From contig CADALE010000007.1 in the NCBI GenBank assembly GCA_902788705.1, forward strand, positions 1-64,000: a stretch of 64,000 bases of DNA, written 5' to 3'. The stretch is from an uncultured Coriobacteriaceae bacterium. GTDB lineage: Bacteria; Actinomycetota; Coriobacteriia; Coriobacteriales; Atopobiaceae. The notes beneath the pieces are model-generated. The model was not told where the DNA came from and ran no database searches. It was given only the letters and a program-made list of their open reading frames with translations. A program made the translations under genes and the position numbers. Below, piece by piece: positions 31,949 through 40,240 of this stretch (the stretch's first letter is position 1; every line of letters starts with the position of its first letter).

Positions 31949-33079
31949 GTGTACATACGAGACTTTGAGGCGCTCAGCCAGTTTTGCGAGCGAGCGGCAC
32001 ATTCGAGGGTCGTGGCCGTCGACACCGAGTTCATCCGCGAGCGAACCTACTACCCAAAGCTCTGCCTCGTGCAGGTTGCCACGGCAGACGAGGCCGTGGC
32101 CATAGACCCCCTGCTCATCGACGACCTGACGCCCCTGCGCAAGATCATGCTGGACAGCCGAGTTACCAAGGTGTTCCATGCTTGCACGCAGGACCTCGAG
32201 GTGCTGCTCAACGCCTTTGGCGCCGTGCCCGCACCCGTCTTTGACACGCAGCTTGCGGCCGCCTTCCTGGGGCAGCGACAGCAGCTGGGTTACGGTGCGC
32301 TGGTCGAGGCGTACTGCGGCGTGCGGCTGGCCAAGGCCGAGTCGCTCACCGACTGGGCGCGCCGCCCGCTTGACGTCGAGCAGCTTCGCTACGCCGAGGA
32401 CGACGTGCGCTACCTCCCGGGCATCTACGACCAGATGCTTGAGCAGCTCTCGCGCCTGGACCGCCTCTCGTGGCTGGGGCCCGAGATGGACGCCCTCACC
32501 GACGCCGCACGCGTGCAGCGCGACCCCAACGAGGCGTACCTGCACCTCAAGCGCTCGTCGTCGCTCACGCGGCGCCAGCTGGCCGTGGCGCGCGAGGCGT
32601 GCGCCTGGCGCGAGCGCACGGCTTCCCGGCGCAACATCCCGCGCAAGTGGGTGGTTACCGACGAGGTGCTGGTGGAGTCGTGCCGGCGCGTGCCGCGCAC
32701 CGTGGAGGCGCTGCGGCGCATCAGGGGCACCGAGTCGCTTGGCGAGCGCGATGCGCTGGCGCTGGTCGAGGCCATCGAGCGTGGGGCAGACAGCGATCCT
32801 GCAACCTATCCCCAGGTGCAGCACCGCGACCGTCCCTCGGCCGAGATGGAGAGCGTGCTTGACCTCATGTACGCCATGCTGCGCATCGTGTCCGACAAGA
32901 GCGGCATAGCCCCGCAGCTCATCGCCTCGCGCGACGACCTGCACGACCTTGCGCTGGGCCGGCCCAAGGCGCGGCTTGCACGCGGCTGGCGCCACGAGCT
33001 TGCCGGCAGGTCGCTGCAGCGGCTGTTGGCGGGCGAGGTGGGCCTCACCGTGAAGGAGGGTCGCGTCGAGACCCTGTGA
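31949..33079 (+). CDS. rnd: Ribonuclease D
   Basis: 376 residues, like the E. coli enzyme (375). The DEDDy exonuclease motifs are Asp25-x-Glu27 in AVDTEF, HACTQDLEVL and YAEDDVRYL. A C-terminal HRDC domain follows (VVTDEVLVESCRRVP region and a second one near the end). It trims tRNA 3' ends. I chose GTG at 31949 because the fold starts immediately after; the frame is open to 31850. The ribosome site (GAGAG or AAAGGAAAG) is weak. Confidence 0.93.
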   Translation: MYIRDFEALSQFCERAAHSRVVAVDTEFIRERTYYPKLCLVQVATADEAVAIDPLLIDDLTPLRKIMLDSRVTKVFHACTQDLEVLLNAFGAVPAPVFDTQLAAAFLGQRQQLGYGALVEAYCGVRLAKAESLTDWARRPLDVEQLRYAEDDVRYLPGIYDQMLEQLSRLDRLSWLGPEMDALTDAARVQRDPNEAYLHLKRSSSLTRRQLAVAREACAWRERTASRRNIPRKWVVTDEVLVESCRRVPRTVEALRRIRGTESLGERDALALVEAIERGADSDPATYPQVQHRDRPSAEMESVLDLMYAMLRIVSDKSGIAPQLIASRDDLHDLALGRPKARLARGWRHELAGRSLQRLLAGEVGLTVKEGRVETL

Positions 33080-33225
33080 TGGGGCTCGTGCTGGTCCCAA
33101 CCATCCTGACAAGATGCCCCTTTGCGTGCGGCGGGTGGCGTCCGCGTGTGGATGCCGCAACACTTGTCTGGTGGATGCGCTAACCTTGGGTACATACCTT
33201 TCGTCGGCCAACGAACGGAGGAACG

Positions 33226-33915
33226 ATGTACTACGGGTACGGCTTCGACATGAGCTACCTCATCCTTACGCTGGTTACCATGGTGCTTGGCATGGCAACG
33301 CAGGCGTACATCAGGCGGACCTACAACAAGTGGTCGCAGGTGCCCTCGCCGGGCGGCTACACGGGCGCCGAGATGGCGCAGCGCATGCTGCAGACCTCAG
33401 GCGCTACGTCGGTGGGCATCGGGCGCGTCTCGGGCTACCTTACCGACCACTACGACCCGCGCGACAACAACCTGCACCTCTCCGAGCAAAACTTCACGGG
33501 CGGCTCGGTGGCGTCGGTGGCGGTTGCCTGCCACGAGGCTGGTCACGCGGTGCAGACGGCCCAAGGCTACGTGTTTGGCAACCTGCGCACGGCGCTGGTG
33601 CCGGTGGCCAACCTCTCGCAGCAGCTGTGGAGCCTCCTGTTCTTCGCGGGCATCATGCTCAACGTGATGGGCCTCGTGCGTGCTGCCATCGCCCTGTTTG
33701 CGTTCTCGGTGCTGTTCCATGTGGTCACGCTGCCGGTCGAGATAGACGCCTCGCGCCGCGCGGTGGCCTACCTCTCGCAGTACGGCACCGCGCTTGACCA
33801 GCAGGGCGCCAGGGAGGTGCTTACCGCCGCGGCGCTCACCTACGTGGCGGCCGCGCTGTCCTCGCTGCTGCAGCTTCTGTACCTGATGTCGCGCACCCGC
33901 AGGTCGGAGCGCTAG
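33226..33915 (+). CDS. YugP-like zinc metallopeptidase (membrane)
   Basis: 229 residues. An N-terminal membrane segment (9-27) is followed by the zinc motif HEAGH at 103-107 and two further hydrophobic stretches, ending in another membrane helix. This matches the Zn_peptidase_2/YugP family. VEIDASRRAVAYL after the second hydrophobic segment holds the likely third metal ligand (Glu). GGAGGAACG precedes the ATG. Substrates are unknown. Confidence 0.92.
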   Translation: MYYGYGFDMSYLILTLVTMVLGMATQAYIRRTYNKWSQVPSPGGYTGAEMAQRMLQTSGATSVGIGRVSGYLTDHYDPRDNNLHLSEQNFTGGSVASVAVACHEAGHAVQTAQGYVFGNLRTALVPVANLSQQLWSLLFFAGIMLNVMGLVRAAIALFAFSVLFHVVTLPVEIDASRRAVAYLSQYGTALDQQGAREVLTAAALTYVAAALSSLLQLLYLMSRTRRSER

Positions 33916-33916
33916 C

Positions 33917-35257
33917 GTGGCTGGACAGAACGATCCCATCTCGGTAACGCAGGCCCTCCAGGACGCCAAGGCCTGCCTCAAGACGCTACCCATGATGGTT
34001 GTGGCCGGCGAGGTCACGGGCTTCCATGGTCCCAACGCCCGGTCGGGGCACTGCTACTTCCAGGTTAAGGACGACCAGTCGGTCATGGACGTCATCGTGT
34101 GGCGCGGCACGTACGCAACGTGCGGATTCCAGCTGCACGACGGCCTTGCGGTGCAGCTCACGGGTGGCTTCGACGTGTATCCGGGCAACGGGCGCATGTC
34201 GTTCGTGGCGCGCAAGCTGGAGGCTTCGGGCGAGGGCCTGCTGCGCCAGCAGGTTGCCGCGCTTGCCCGCAAGCTCAGCGCCGAGGGCCTCATGGACGAC
34301 GCGCGCAAGCGTCCCATCCCGCGATTCTGCACCCGCGTGGCCGTGGTCACGTCGCTCTCGGGCAAGGTGGTGGACGACGTGCGCCGCACGCTGCTGCGCC
34401 GCAACCCGCTGGTCGAGCTTCAGGTGGTGGGCTGCCAGGTGCAGGGGCCCGAGGCGCCCGCAACCATCATCCGGGCCTTGGGCGTGGCGGCCTCCGTGCG
34501 TCCCGACGCCATCCTGCTCGTGCGCGGCGGTGGCTCGTTCGAGGACCTCATGACCTTCAACGACGAGGCCCTGGCGCGCGCCGTGGCCGCCTGCCCCGTA
34601 CCCGTCATCACCGGCATCGGCCACGAGCCCGACACCTGCATCTGCGACATGGTGGCCGATCGCCGCTGCTCCACCCCCACAGCTGCCGCCGAGTCGGTTG
34701 CGCCCGCGATGGACGAGCTTGCGCAGGTTACGGCCACGCGTCAGCAGCGCCTAGCGCGGGCCATGTCGCGCATGCTCGAGCAGGCCTCGGTGGCAACCGA
34801 GTCAAGCGCCGAGCGTGCCCAACGCGCCATCGGCTCCGACCTCTCGCGCAGGCGCCTCGCGCTTGAGGCACTGGCCAGCCGTCGGTGCCTCACGCAGCCC
34901 CAGTCGCTCGTGGAAGACCGCCTTTCGGCCCTCGAGCTCACCGAGGAGCGCCTGCACGGTGCGTTGCCGCGCTCCATCGAACGCCGCAAGGATACCACTA
35001 CGGCCCAGGCCACGCGCCTCGAGGCTGTGGCCCAGCGGCTGCTTGTGCCCTACGACGCCTCGCTGGCACGCGCGGCGGCCTCGCTCGAGGCGCTCTCGCC
35101 ACTCAAGGTGCTGGCCCGAGGCTATGCCATCGCCCGCGACGAGGAGGGTCACGTCGTGTCCGACGCCTCGGCCCTCCAGGTGGGCGACCAGCTGTCGGTG
35201 CTGCTGGGCAAGGGCACCGCGCACACCCAAGTCATGTCTGTCGAATCCGCAAGCTAG
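33917..35257 (+). CDS. xseA: Exodeoxyribonuclease VII large subunit
   Basis: 446 residues with the N-terminal OB fold (GEVTGFHGPNARSGHCYFQVKD), the catalytic core TSLSGKVVDDVRRTLLRR, the signature VRGGGSFEDLMTFNDEALARAVAACPVPVITGIGHEPD, and the long C-terminal coiled coil. With XseB it degrades single-stranded DNA to short oligonucleotides. GTG start at 33917, one base after the YugP stop. It lies 10 bases before xseB. Confidence 0.96.
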   Translation: MAGQNDPISVTQALQDAKACLKTLPMMVVAGEVTGFHGPNARSGHCYFQVKDDQSVMDVIVWRGTYATCGFQLHDGLAVQLTGGFDVYPGNGRMSFVARKLEASGEGLLRQQVAALARKLSAEGLMDDARKRPIPRFCTRVAVVTSLSGKVVDDVRRTLLRRNPLVELQVVGCQVQGPEAPATIIRALGVAASVRPDAILLVRGGGSFEDLMTFNDEALARAVAACPVPVITGIGHEPDTCICDMVADRRCSTPTAAAESVAPAMDELAQVTATRQQRLARAMSRMLEQASVATESSAERAQRAIGSDLSRRRLALEALASRRCLTQPQSLVEDRLSALELTEERLHGALPRSIERRKDTTTAQATRLEAVAQRLLVPYDASLARAAASLEALSPLKVLARGYAIARDEEGHVVSDASALQVGDQLSVLLGKGTAHTQVMSVESAS

Positions 35258-35267
35258 GAGGAACACG

Positions 35268-35540
35268 ATGAACGAAGCACAGGCTGCACGTCCCGTTGAC
35301 GAGATGAGCTTCAAGGAGGCCTCCGTCGAGCTCGAGCAGATTGTCCGCTCCCTCGAGCAGGGCGACCTCGAGCTGGAGGATGCGCTGGGCCGCTACGCCC
35401 GGGGTGTCGAGCTGCTGCGCAGCCTCCGCGAGCGGCTGGCACACGCCGAGCAGAAGGTACAGGTCCTGATGGACGCCGCAAGCGACGTGGCGGTGGCCGA
35501 CACCACGGCTGCCCCCTCCACGGCCTTCATCAACGAGTAG
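35268..35540 (+). CDS. xseB: Exodeoxyribonuclease VII small subunit
   Basis: 90 residues. The family signature MSFKEASVELEQIVRSLEQGDLELEDALGRYARGVELLRSLRERLAHAEQKV spans residues 14-66, forming the helical hairpin that binds XseA; it is followed by an Ala/Thr-rich tail. AGGAGGAACACG precedes the ATG. xseA and xseB form one operon with the HIT gene 14 bases later. Confidence 0.95.
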   Translation: MNEAQAARPVDEMSFKEASVELEQIVRSLEQGDLELEDALGRYARGVELLRSLRERLAHAEQKVQVLMDAASDVAVADTTAAPSTAFINE

Positions 35541-35554
35541 GGGAGCGTACGAGC

Positions 35555-35902
35555 ATGGCAGTGAGGGACGATTGCATCTTCTGCAAGATCGCCAACCACG
35601 TGATCGAGTCGAACTACGTGTACGAGGACGACCTCGTGTGCGCGTTCCGCGACATGAGCCCGCTGGCACCTACCCACGTGCTGGTGGTGCCCAAGCAGCA
35701 CCACGAGACCATCGTGGACGACGTGCCGGCAGAGACCTTGGCGGCCATGGTGCACGCGGTGGACGAGGTGGCCAAGGCCGAGGGCATCGAGGCCTCGGGC
35801 TTCCGTGTGGTGTCCAACGCCGGGGCCGATGCCGGCCAGGCAGTGCCACACCTGCACTTCCACGTGCTTGGCGGCCATCGTCTGGGCGACGACTTCGCAT
35901 AA
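35555..35902 (+). CDS. HIT family protein (Hint-like)
   Basis: 115 residues, closer to canonical Hint than the 8121 paralog. CIFCKIANH supplies the zinc-type cysteines and HLHFHVLGG the histidine triad. AGGGGAGCG precedes the ATG. It is the last gene of the xseAB operon. Confidence 0.94.
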   Translation: MAVRDDCIFCKIANHVIESNYVYEDDLVCAFRDMSPLAPTHVLVVPKQHHETIVDDVPAETLAAMVHAVDEVAKAEGIEASGFRVVSNAGADAGQAVPHLHFHVLGGHRLGDDFA

Positions 35903-36041
35903 GGGCGCGTGCGCCTTCGGATGGCGCTTGCCCGGTGGCCTCAGGTTGAGGTTTATCAGTTTGGAACTCAGTTTTGCCTCGCAGCGGCCCGCGGCGGTCG
36001 TATGATGGTGTATGGCGTTTTCAACACGTGAGAGGAGTCCC

Positions 36042-37214
36042 ATGAACGTACTGGTCATCAACGCAGGCAGCTCGTCGCTCAAGTTCCAGCTCCTGGACGT
36101 CGACACTGCCGAGGTCTATGCAAAGGGCAACTGCGAGCGCATCGGCATCGACGGCTCCTTCGTGGGCTACGAGTCCATCGCCGTCGAGGGCAAGCAGAAG
36201 ATCGAGGCCCCGCTGCCCGATCACAAGACGGCCATGCAGTACGTCATCGAGATCATCAATGCCACGGGCAAGGACTTCATCGGCATCGGCCACCGCGTCG
36301 TTCAGGGCGGCTGGTACTTCCCCGAGTCGAAGGTCGTCACCGACGAGAGCCTGGGCTGGGTGCGCGAGGTGGCCCCGCTGGCCCCGCTGCACAACTACGC
36401 CGAGGCCGACGCCATCGAGGTCTGCCGCGAGCTGTTCCCCGACAAGGGCAACGTGGTCGTGGCCGACACCTCCTTCCACTATGCCATCCCCGAGCGCGCG
36501 CACCGCTACGCCCTGCCGCGCGACGTGGTTGACAAGCTGCACATCCGCAAGTACGGCGCCCACGGCACCAGCCACCGCTACATCTGGCGTGCCACCAAGG
36601 AGTTCCTGGGCGACGACGTGCACAAGCTCGTGAGCTGCCACCTGGGCTCCGGCGCCTCCCTGTGCGCCATCACCGACGGCAAGAACATGGACACCACCAT
36701 GGGCCTCACGCCGCTTGACGGCCTCATCATGGGCACCCGCTGCGGCACCATCGACCCGGCCACCGTGTGCTACCTGCAGCGCGTTGGCGGCTATACCGTC
36801 GACGAGGTCGACACCATGATGAACAAGCAGTCGGGCCTGCTGGCCATCTCCGGCCTCTCCTCCGACTCTCGCGACATCGAGCTCGCGGCTGACGACGGCG
36901 ACAACAACGCCCGCCTGGCCATCGAGATGTTTGCCTATCGCACCGCCCAGCTGGTGTGCGAGATGGCCCAGGCCAACGAGGGCGTCGACACCATCGCGTT
37001 CTCGGCCGGCATCGGCGAGAACTCTGCCACCATGCGCGCCGAGGTGTGCAAGAAGCTCGAGTGGCTGGGCGTGAAGCTTGACCCCGAGAAGAACCGCGTG
37101 CGCTCCGGCGAGGTGCGCGAGATCTCGGCCGCCGACTCGAAGATCCGCGTGCTGGTGGTTCCCACCAACGAGGAGCTCATGATTGCCCTCGACGTGAAGG
37201 ACCTGCTGGGCTAA
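36042..37214 (+). CDS. ackA: Acetate kinase
   Basis: 390 residues. The ASKHA signatures NAGSSSLKFQ (N-terminus), HRVVQGG, GAHGTSHRYI, CHLGSGASLCAI and FSAGIGENS are all present. It makes ATP and acetate from acetyl phosphate; pta lies 5.7 kb away on the other strand rather than adjacent. GAGAGGAG precedes the ATG at 36042; the in-frame ATG at 36012 is less likely. A clean terminator follows. Confidence 0.97.
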   Translation: MNVLVINAGSSSLKFQLLDVDTAEVYAKGNCERIGIDGSFVGYESIAVEGKQKIEAPLPDHKTAMQYVIEIINATGKDFIGIGHRVVQGGWYFPESKVVTDESLGWVREVAPLAPLHNYAEADAIEVCRELFPDKGNVVVADTSFHYAIPERAHRYALPRDVVDKLHIRKYGAHGTSHRYIWRATKEFLGDDVHKLVSCHLGSGASLCAITDGKNMDTTMGLTPLDGLIMGTRCGTIDPATVCYLQRVGGYTVDEVDTMMNKQSGLLAISGLSSDSRDIELAADDGDNNARLAIEMFAYRTAQLVCEMAQANEGVDTIAFSAGIGENSATMRAEVCKKLEWLGVKLDPEKNRVRSGEVREISAADSKIRVLVVPTNEELMIALDVKDLLG

Positions 37215-37256
37215 GGGCCTGCACACGCCTTCCGGCACAATGCTTCGCAGTACAAG

Positions 37257-37290
37257 AAGGGCCCTCGGGAGCAATCCCGAGGGCCCTTTT
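37257..37290 (+). terminator. ackA terminator (bidirectional)
   Basis: A 14-bp perfect stem (AAGGGCCCTCGGGA arm, 37257-37270 with 37275-37288) closed by a GCAA tetraloop is followed by TT after TT. Shared with the convergent epimerase gene. Confidence 0.95.
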
Positions 37291-37310
37291 CATGCGTCTG
37301 GGCTCAAGGG

Positions 37311-38189
37311 CTACAGCGGCAGCATCGTGAAGCTGTACACGGCGGTCTCGCCGGGCTCAAGGAAGTCCATGCCCTGCTTGTGCTCGAACACGTCGTCCTC
37401 GTCGGTGCGCGTGGCGGTGCCGCGCCAGGGCTCCAGCGCCACGAACGGCGCGTTGGGGGCGCTCCACACGCCCAGCCAGTCAAAGCCCGCGAAGTCGACG
37501 CGCATGCCATGGCCGGAGGGCCCGACCAGGCTCACGGTGCGCTCGGGAACGTCCTCGAAGGTGAGGGTGTCCACGTCAAACAGCTGGTGCGTGAGGGGCA
37601 GCTGGTCGGCGTCGTCCACCAGCGTGAAGCGGTTGCCATAGTCAAGCAGGCCGGTCTCGGTCGAGATGGTGGGGGAGGCGTAGGTCCACGGGCGGGCGAA
37701 CACCAGCTTGTAGTCGGCGAAGTCCTCGTCCTCGCAGCCGGGTGCCGGCACGTTGAATGCCGGGTGCCCGCCCACGCAGAAGGGAAGCGTCACGTCGCCG
37801 GTGTTGGTAACCTCAAACTCCTGCTCCAGGCCATCGCCCACCACGCGGTAGGTCATGCGCAGCTGGAAGTCGTAGGGGAACGCGGCACGCGTGTCGTCGC
37901 TGGACACCAGTTGGAACGTGACGGCGTCGTCGGCGGCCTCGACCACGTCATGCTCGTAGTTGCGGGCCAGGCCGTGGCGACCAAAGGCCACCTCGCCCTG
38001 GGCGCTCTCGGCGCGGTCGTTGCGCAGGTTGCCCACGATGGGGAAGAGCACCGGTGCGCAGCGGGGCCAAAACGCCGGGTCACGCTGCCAGAGATACTCC
38101 TTGCCGTCAAGCTTGAGGCTCATGAGCTGGGCGCCCTTCGAGTCGATGGTTGCCTCGACGCGTCCCTTTGCGATGGTGGTCAGTGCCAT
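37311..38189 (-). CDS. Aldose 1-epimerase family protein (galactose mutarotase-like)
   Basis: 292 residues of the beta-sandwich mutarotase family. SKGAQLMSLKLDGKEYLWQRDPAFWPRCAPVLFPIVG and GRHGLARN are the usual N-terminal blocks; GGHPAFNVP carries the catalytic histidine and the Glu in ALEPWRG is near the end. It interconverts anomers of hexoses or hexose-6-phosphates. I set the start at 38189, with GAGGAG upstream. Confidence 0.93.
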   Translation of the reverse strand: MALTTIAKGRVEATIDSKGAQLMSLKLDGKEYLWQRDPAFWPRCAPVLFPIVGNLRNDRAESAQGEVAFGRHGLARNYEHDVVEAADDAVTFQLVSSDDTRAAFPYDFQLRMTYRVVGDGLEQEFEVTNTGDVTLPFCVGGHPAFNVPAPGCEDEDFADYKLVFARPWTYASPTISTETGLLDYGNRFTLVDDADQLPLTHQLFDVDTLTFEDVPERTVSLVGPSGHGMRVDFAGFDWLGVWSAPNAPFVALEPWRGTATRTDEDDVFEHKQGMDFLEPGETAVYSFTMLPL

Positions 38190-38251
38190 GTGCGCTCCTC
38201 TCGTCGGTTGGGCTATCATGATGGCAAGACATAGCGCCGATAGGAGGCACC

Positions 38252-38860
38252 ATGCGCCACGCCCGGGTTGCAATCTCCCTCTCGATGATACTCTCTCTTG
38301 TGCTCGTGCTCACGGCTTGTGGCGGTGCGCGTGACGAAGCTGCTCCGCAGGCGGAGGATGAGGCAGCGCAGGAGACGCTGGCGCAGGAGCAGCAGCCGGT
38401 CGAGAGCCCGTATCGCATCGCGTCGGTAAGGGGCCAGGCGCCCTCGGGCGTGGCCGTCGTGGGGGATGCGTGGGGATGCGACGTCAGCTCGTCGGTTGAC
38501 ACGCTGGCCAAAGACCTCATCGCCGGTAGGGTGGACTTCGCGGTGGTCCCCTCCGACATGGCATCGCAGCTGTACAATGCCACGGTAGGGGCGGTGATGG
38601 CCGTCGACGCGGTGGATGCTGGCGATGGCCTGCTGTGCGTGACCGTGGTGCGCACCGAGCACTTCGCGAGCGATCCCGACCAGGTGGTCGAGTTCGTGGC
38701 GCGCCATGGCGAGCTGGCGTCCGGTGCCTCGGGGGTCACTTTCTACCGTGGGTCGGCCATGCAGTCCGCCGTGACCGAGCAGCTGAAGGACCTTTATGTA
38801 CAGGATGCCTCGCAGGTGGGTGGCCAGCTTCCGCCAGACAACTTCTACTTCCTTGGGTAA
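38252..38860 (+). CDS. Lipoprotein with a solute-binding-like domain
   Basis: 202 residues. The signal peptide ends in the lipobox LTAC (about residues 20-23); an acidic linker follows, then YRIASVRGQAPSG and DFAVVPSDMASQLYNATVGAVMAVDAV, which resembles one lobe of NMT1/ABC-type substrate-binding proteins. At this length only part of such a protein is present, and no permease gene is nearby. GGAGGCACC precedes the ATG. Confidence 0.8.
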   Translation: MRHARVAISLSMILSLVLVLTACGGARDEAAPQAEDEAAQETLAQEQQPVESPYRIASVRGQAPSGVAVVGDAWGCDVSSSVDTLAKDLIAGRVDFAVVPSDMASQLYNATVGAVMAVDAVDAGDGLLCVTVVRTEHFASDPDQVVEFVARHGELASGASGVTFYRGSAMQSAVTEQLKDLYVQDASQVGGQLPPDNFYFLG

Positions 38861-38983
38861 GGGCATCTACCTGCTGAAACTGGGCGTCTTATAGGGATGT
38901 TAATGGGCAATTGCGGCATGCATGGGCGTGCACGGACGATTGTGGCCAGCTTGCCGCGAAGCATACTCGAAAGGAAGGCGTTC

Positions 38984-40072
38984 ATGGACAAGACGATGAC
39001 AAGAAGGGCGTTCCTTGCGCTGGGCGGGTCGCTGGGTGCCGCGATGATGGGCGGATGCAAGGGCAATGACGCTGGCGAGCAGCCCACCGCCGAAGGAAGT
39101 GCGCAGGCCGAGGCCGCCGGCGCGGGCATCGACTACCTGGCGCTGGTCAACAAGCAGCACAAGCTGCCGGACAACTGGGAGGACGAGGTCGAGATCGTCA
39201 GCCTCACCAACTCCGAGGACTGGGACGTGGACGTTGAGGCCAAGGCCTACGAGGCGTATCTCGCCCTTAAGGAGGACCTCGAGGCCGAGGGCGTCTACAT
39301 TGACCTCGACTCCGCCTATCGCAGCGTGGCCGAGCAGCAGCGCATCGTGGACGAGTTCACCGAGAAGTACGGCGAGGAGTACGTGAAGCTGTACGTGGCG
39401 GTGCCTGGCTACTCCGAGCACCACACGGGCCTCGCGCTCGACCTCTTCCTCATCATTGACGGCAAGGGCGTGTACCTCAACGAGGACATGGTGCAGTACC
39501 CCGAGATCTGGGAGAAGATTCACGCCAAGCTTGCCGACCACGGCTTCATCCTGCGCTACCTGCCTCAGCGCAAGATGTTTACCGGCTACAGCTACGAGCC
39601 CTGGCACATCCGCTACCTCGACGATGTCGAGATAGCGCACCAGATTACCGAGGCAGGCCTCACCTTTGAGGAGTACCTAGGAGAGGTTGACCCGCAGGTC
39701 GCTGGGTGCGAGGTGGACTACGGCACCTCGGAGCTGTACACGGAGGCGGACATCGACTCTGCCCTTGGGGCAGTCCTCACCGAGTTCTCTGGCTGGAAGG
39801 GCTGCACCTTGAAGCGCTTCGCCTATGCCGGCGACGAGGCGTGCGGCGCCGACGAGATAGCCTATGCCAACGAGCTGCGTGAGGCCAACATGCCCGACCT
39901 GCCCGCCTTTGACCAGGTCATTGTCTTCGTGAGCGACCTGCGCTCGCCGAGTGCGGAGGACGCCGAGGGCACGGCGTGGGAGCCCGACACCGACTACACC
40001 AACTGGAGCTGGCACCTTGGGCGCACGGATGCAGACGGGGCTTGGCAGCTTCTTACGTGGGGCCTGGGCTAG
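38984..40072 (+). CDS. D-alanyl-D-alanine carboxypeptidase, VanY-type, with extra C-terminal domain
   Basis: 362 residues. The N-terminus MTRRAFLALGGSLGAAMMGGC shows a twin-arginine-like pattern with a lipobox cysteine. The M15B/VanY domain follows (AYRSVAEQQRI, SEHHTGLALDLF with His and Asp ligands, EPWHIRY with catalytic Glu and His). After about residue 240 comes a 120-residue extra domain ending in WSWHLGRTDADGAWQLLTWGLG, which I cannot name. The enzyme trims peptidoglycan stem peptides outside the membrane. AAGGAAGG precedes the ATG. Confidence 0.88.
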   Translation: MDKTMTRRAFLALGGSLGAAMMGGCKGNDAGEQPTAEGSAQAEAAGAGIDYLALVNKQHKLPDNWEDEVEIVSLTNSEDWDVDVEAKAYEAYLALKEDLEAEGVYIDLDSAYRSVAEQQRIVDEFTEKYGEEYVKLYVAVPGYSEHHTGLALDLFLIIDGKGVYLNEDMVQYPEIWEKIHAKLADHGFILRYLPQRKMFTGYSYEPWHIRYLDDVEIAHQITEAGLTFEEYLGEVDPQVAGCEVDYGTSELYTEADIDSALGAVLTEFSGWKGCTLKRFAYAGDEACGADEIAYANELREANMPDLPAFDQVIVFVSDLRSPSAEDAEGTAWEPDTDYTNWSWHLGRTDADGAWQLLTWGLG

Positions 40073-40156
40073 GGGATGGCACACCGCGCGCAGGTGCTGG
40101 GTGCCCACCGTGCCTCCACAATTTAGCTAGCAGTGTGTTACGCCCGAGGTGTCCCA

Positions 40157-40183
40157 TTGACACTTGGCGTATTCTACTATCTG
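40157..40183 (+). promoter_or_regulatory. Probable pckA promoter
   Basis: TTGACA at 40157-40162 is followed by 15 bases and TATCTG at 40178-40183, 58 bases before the pckA start. The spacer is slightly short. Confidence 0.4.
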
Positions 40184-40240
40184 TCAAGTGCATGGCGGCA
40201 ACTGTTCAGCATTTGCCGTCGAGTGGCAGAAGGAGGTTTT

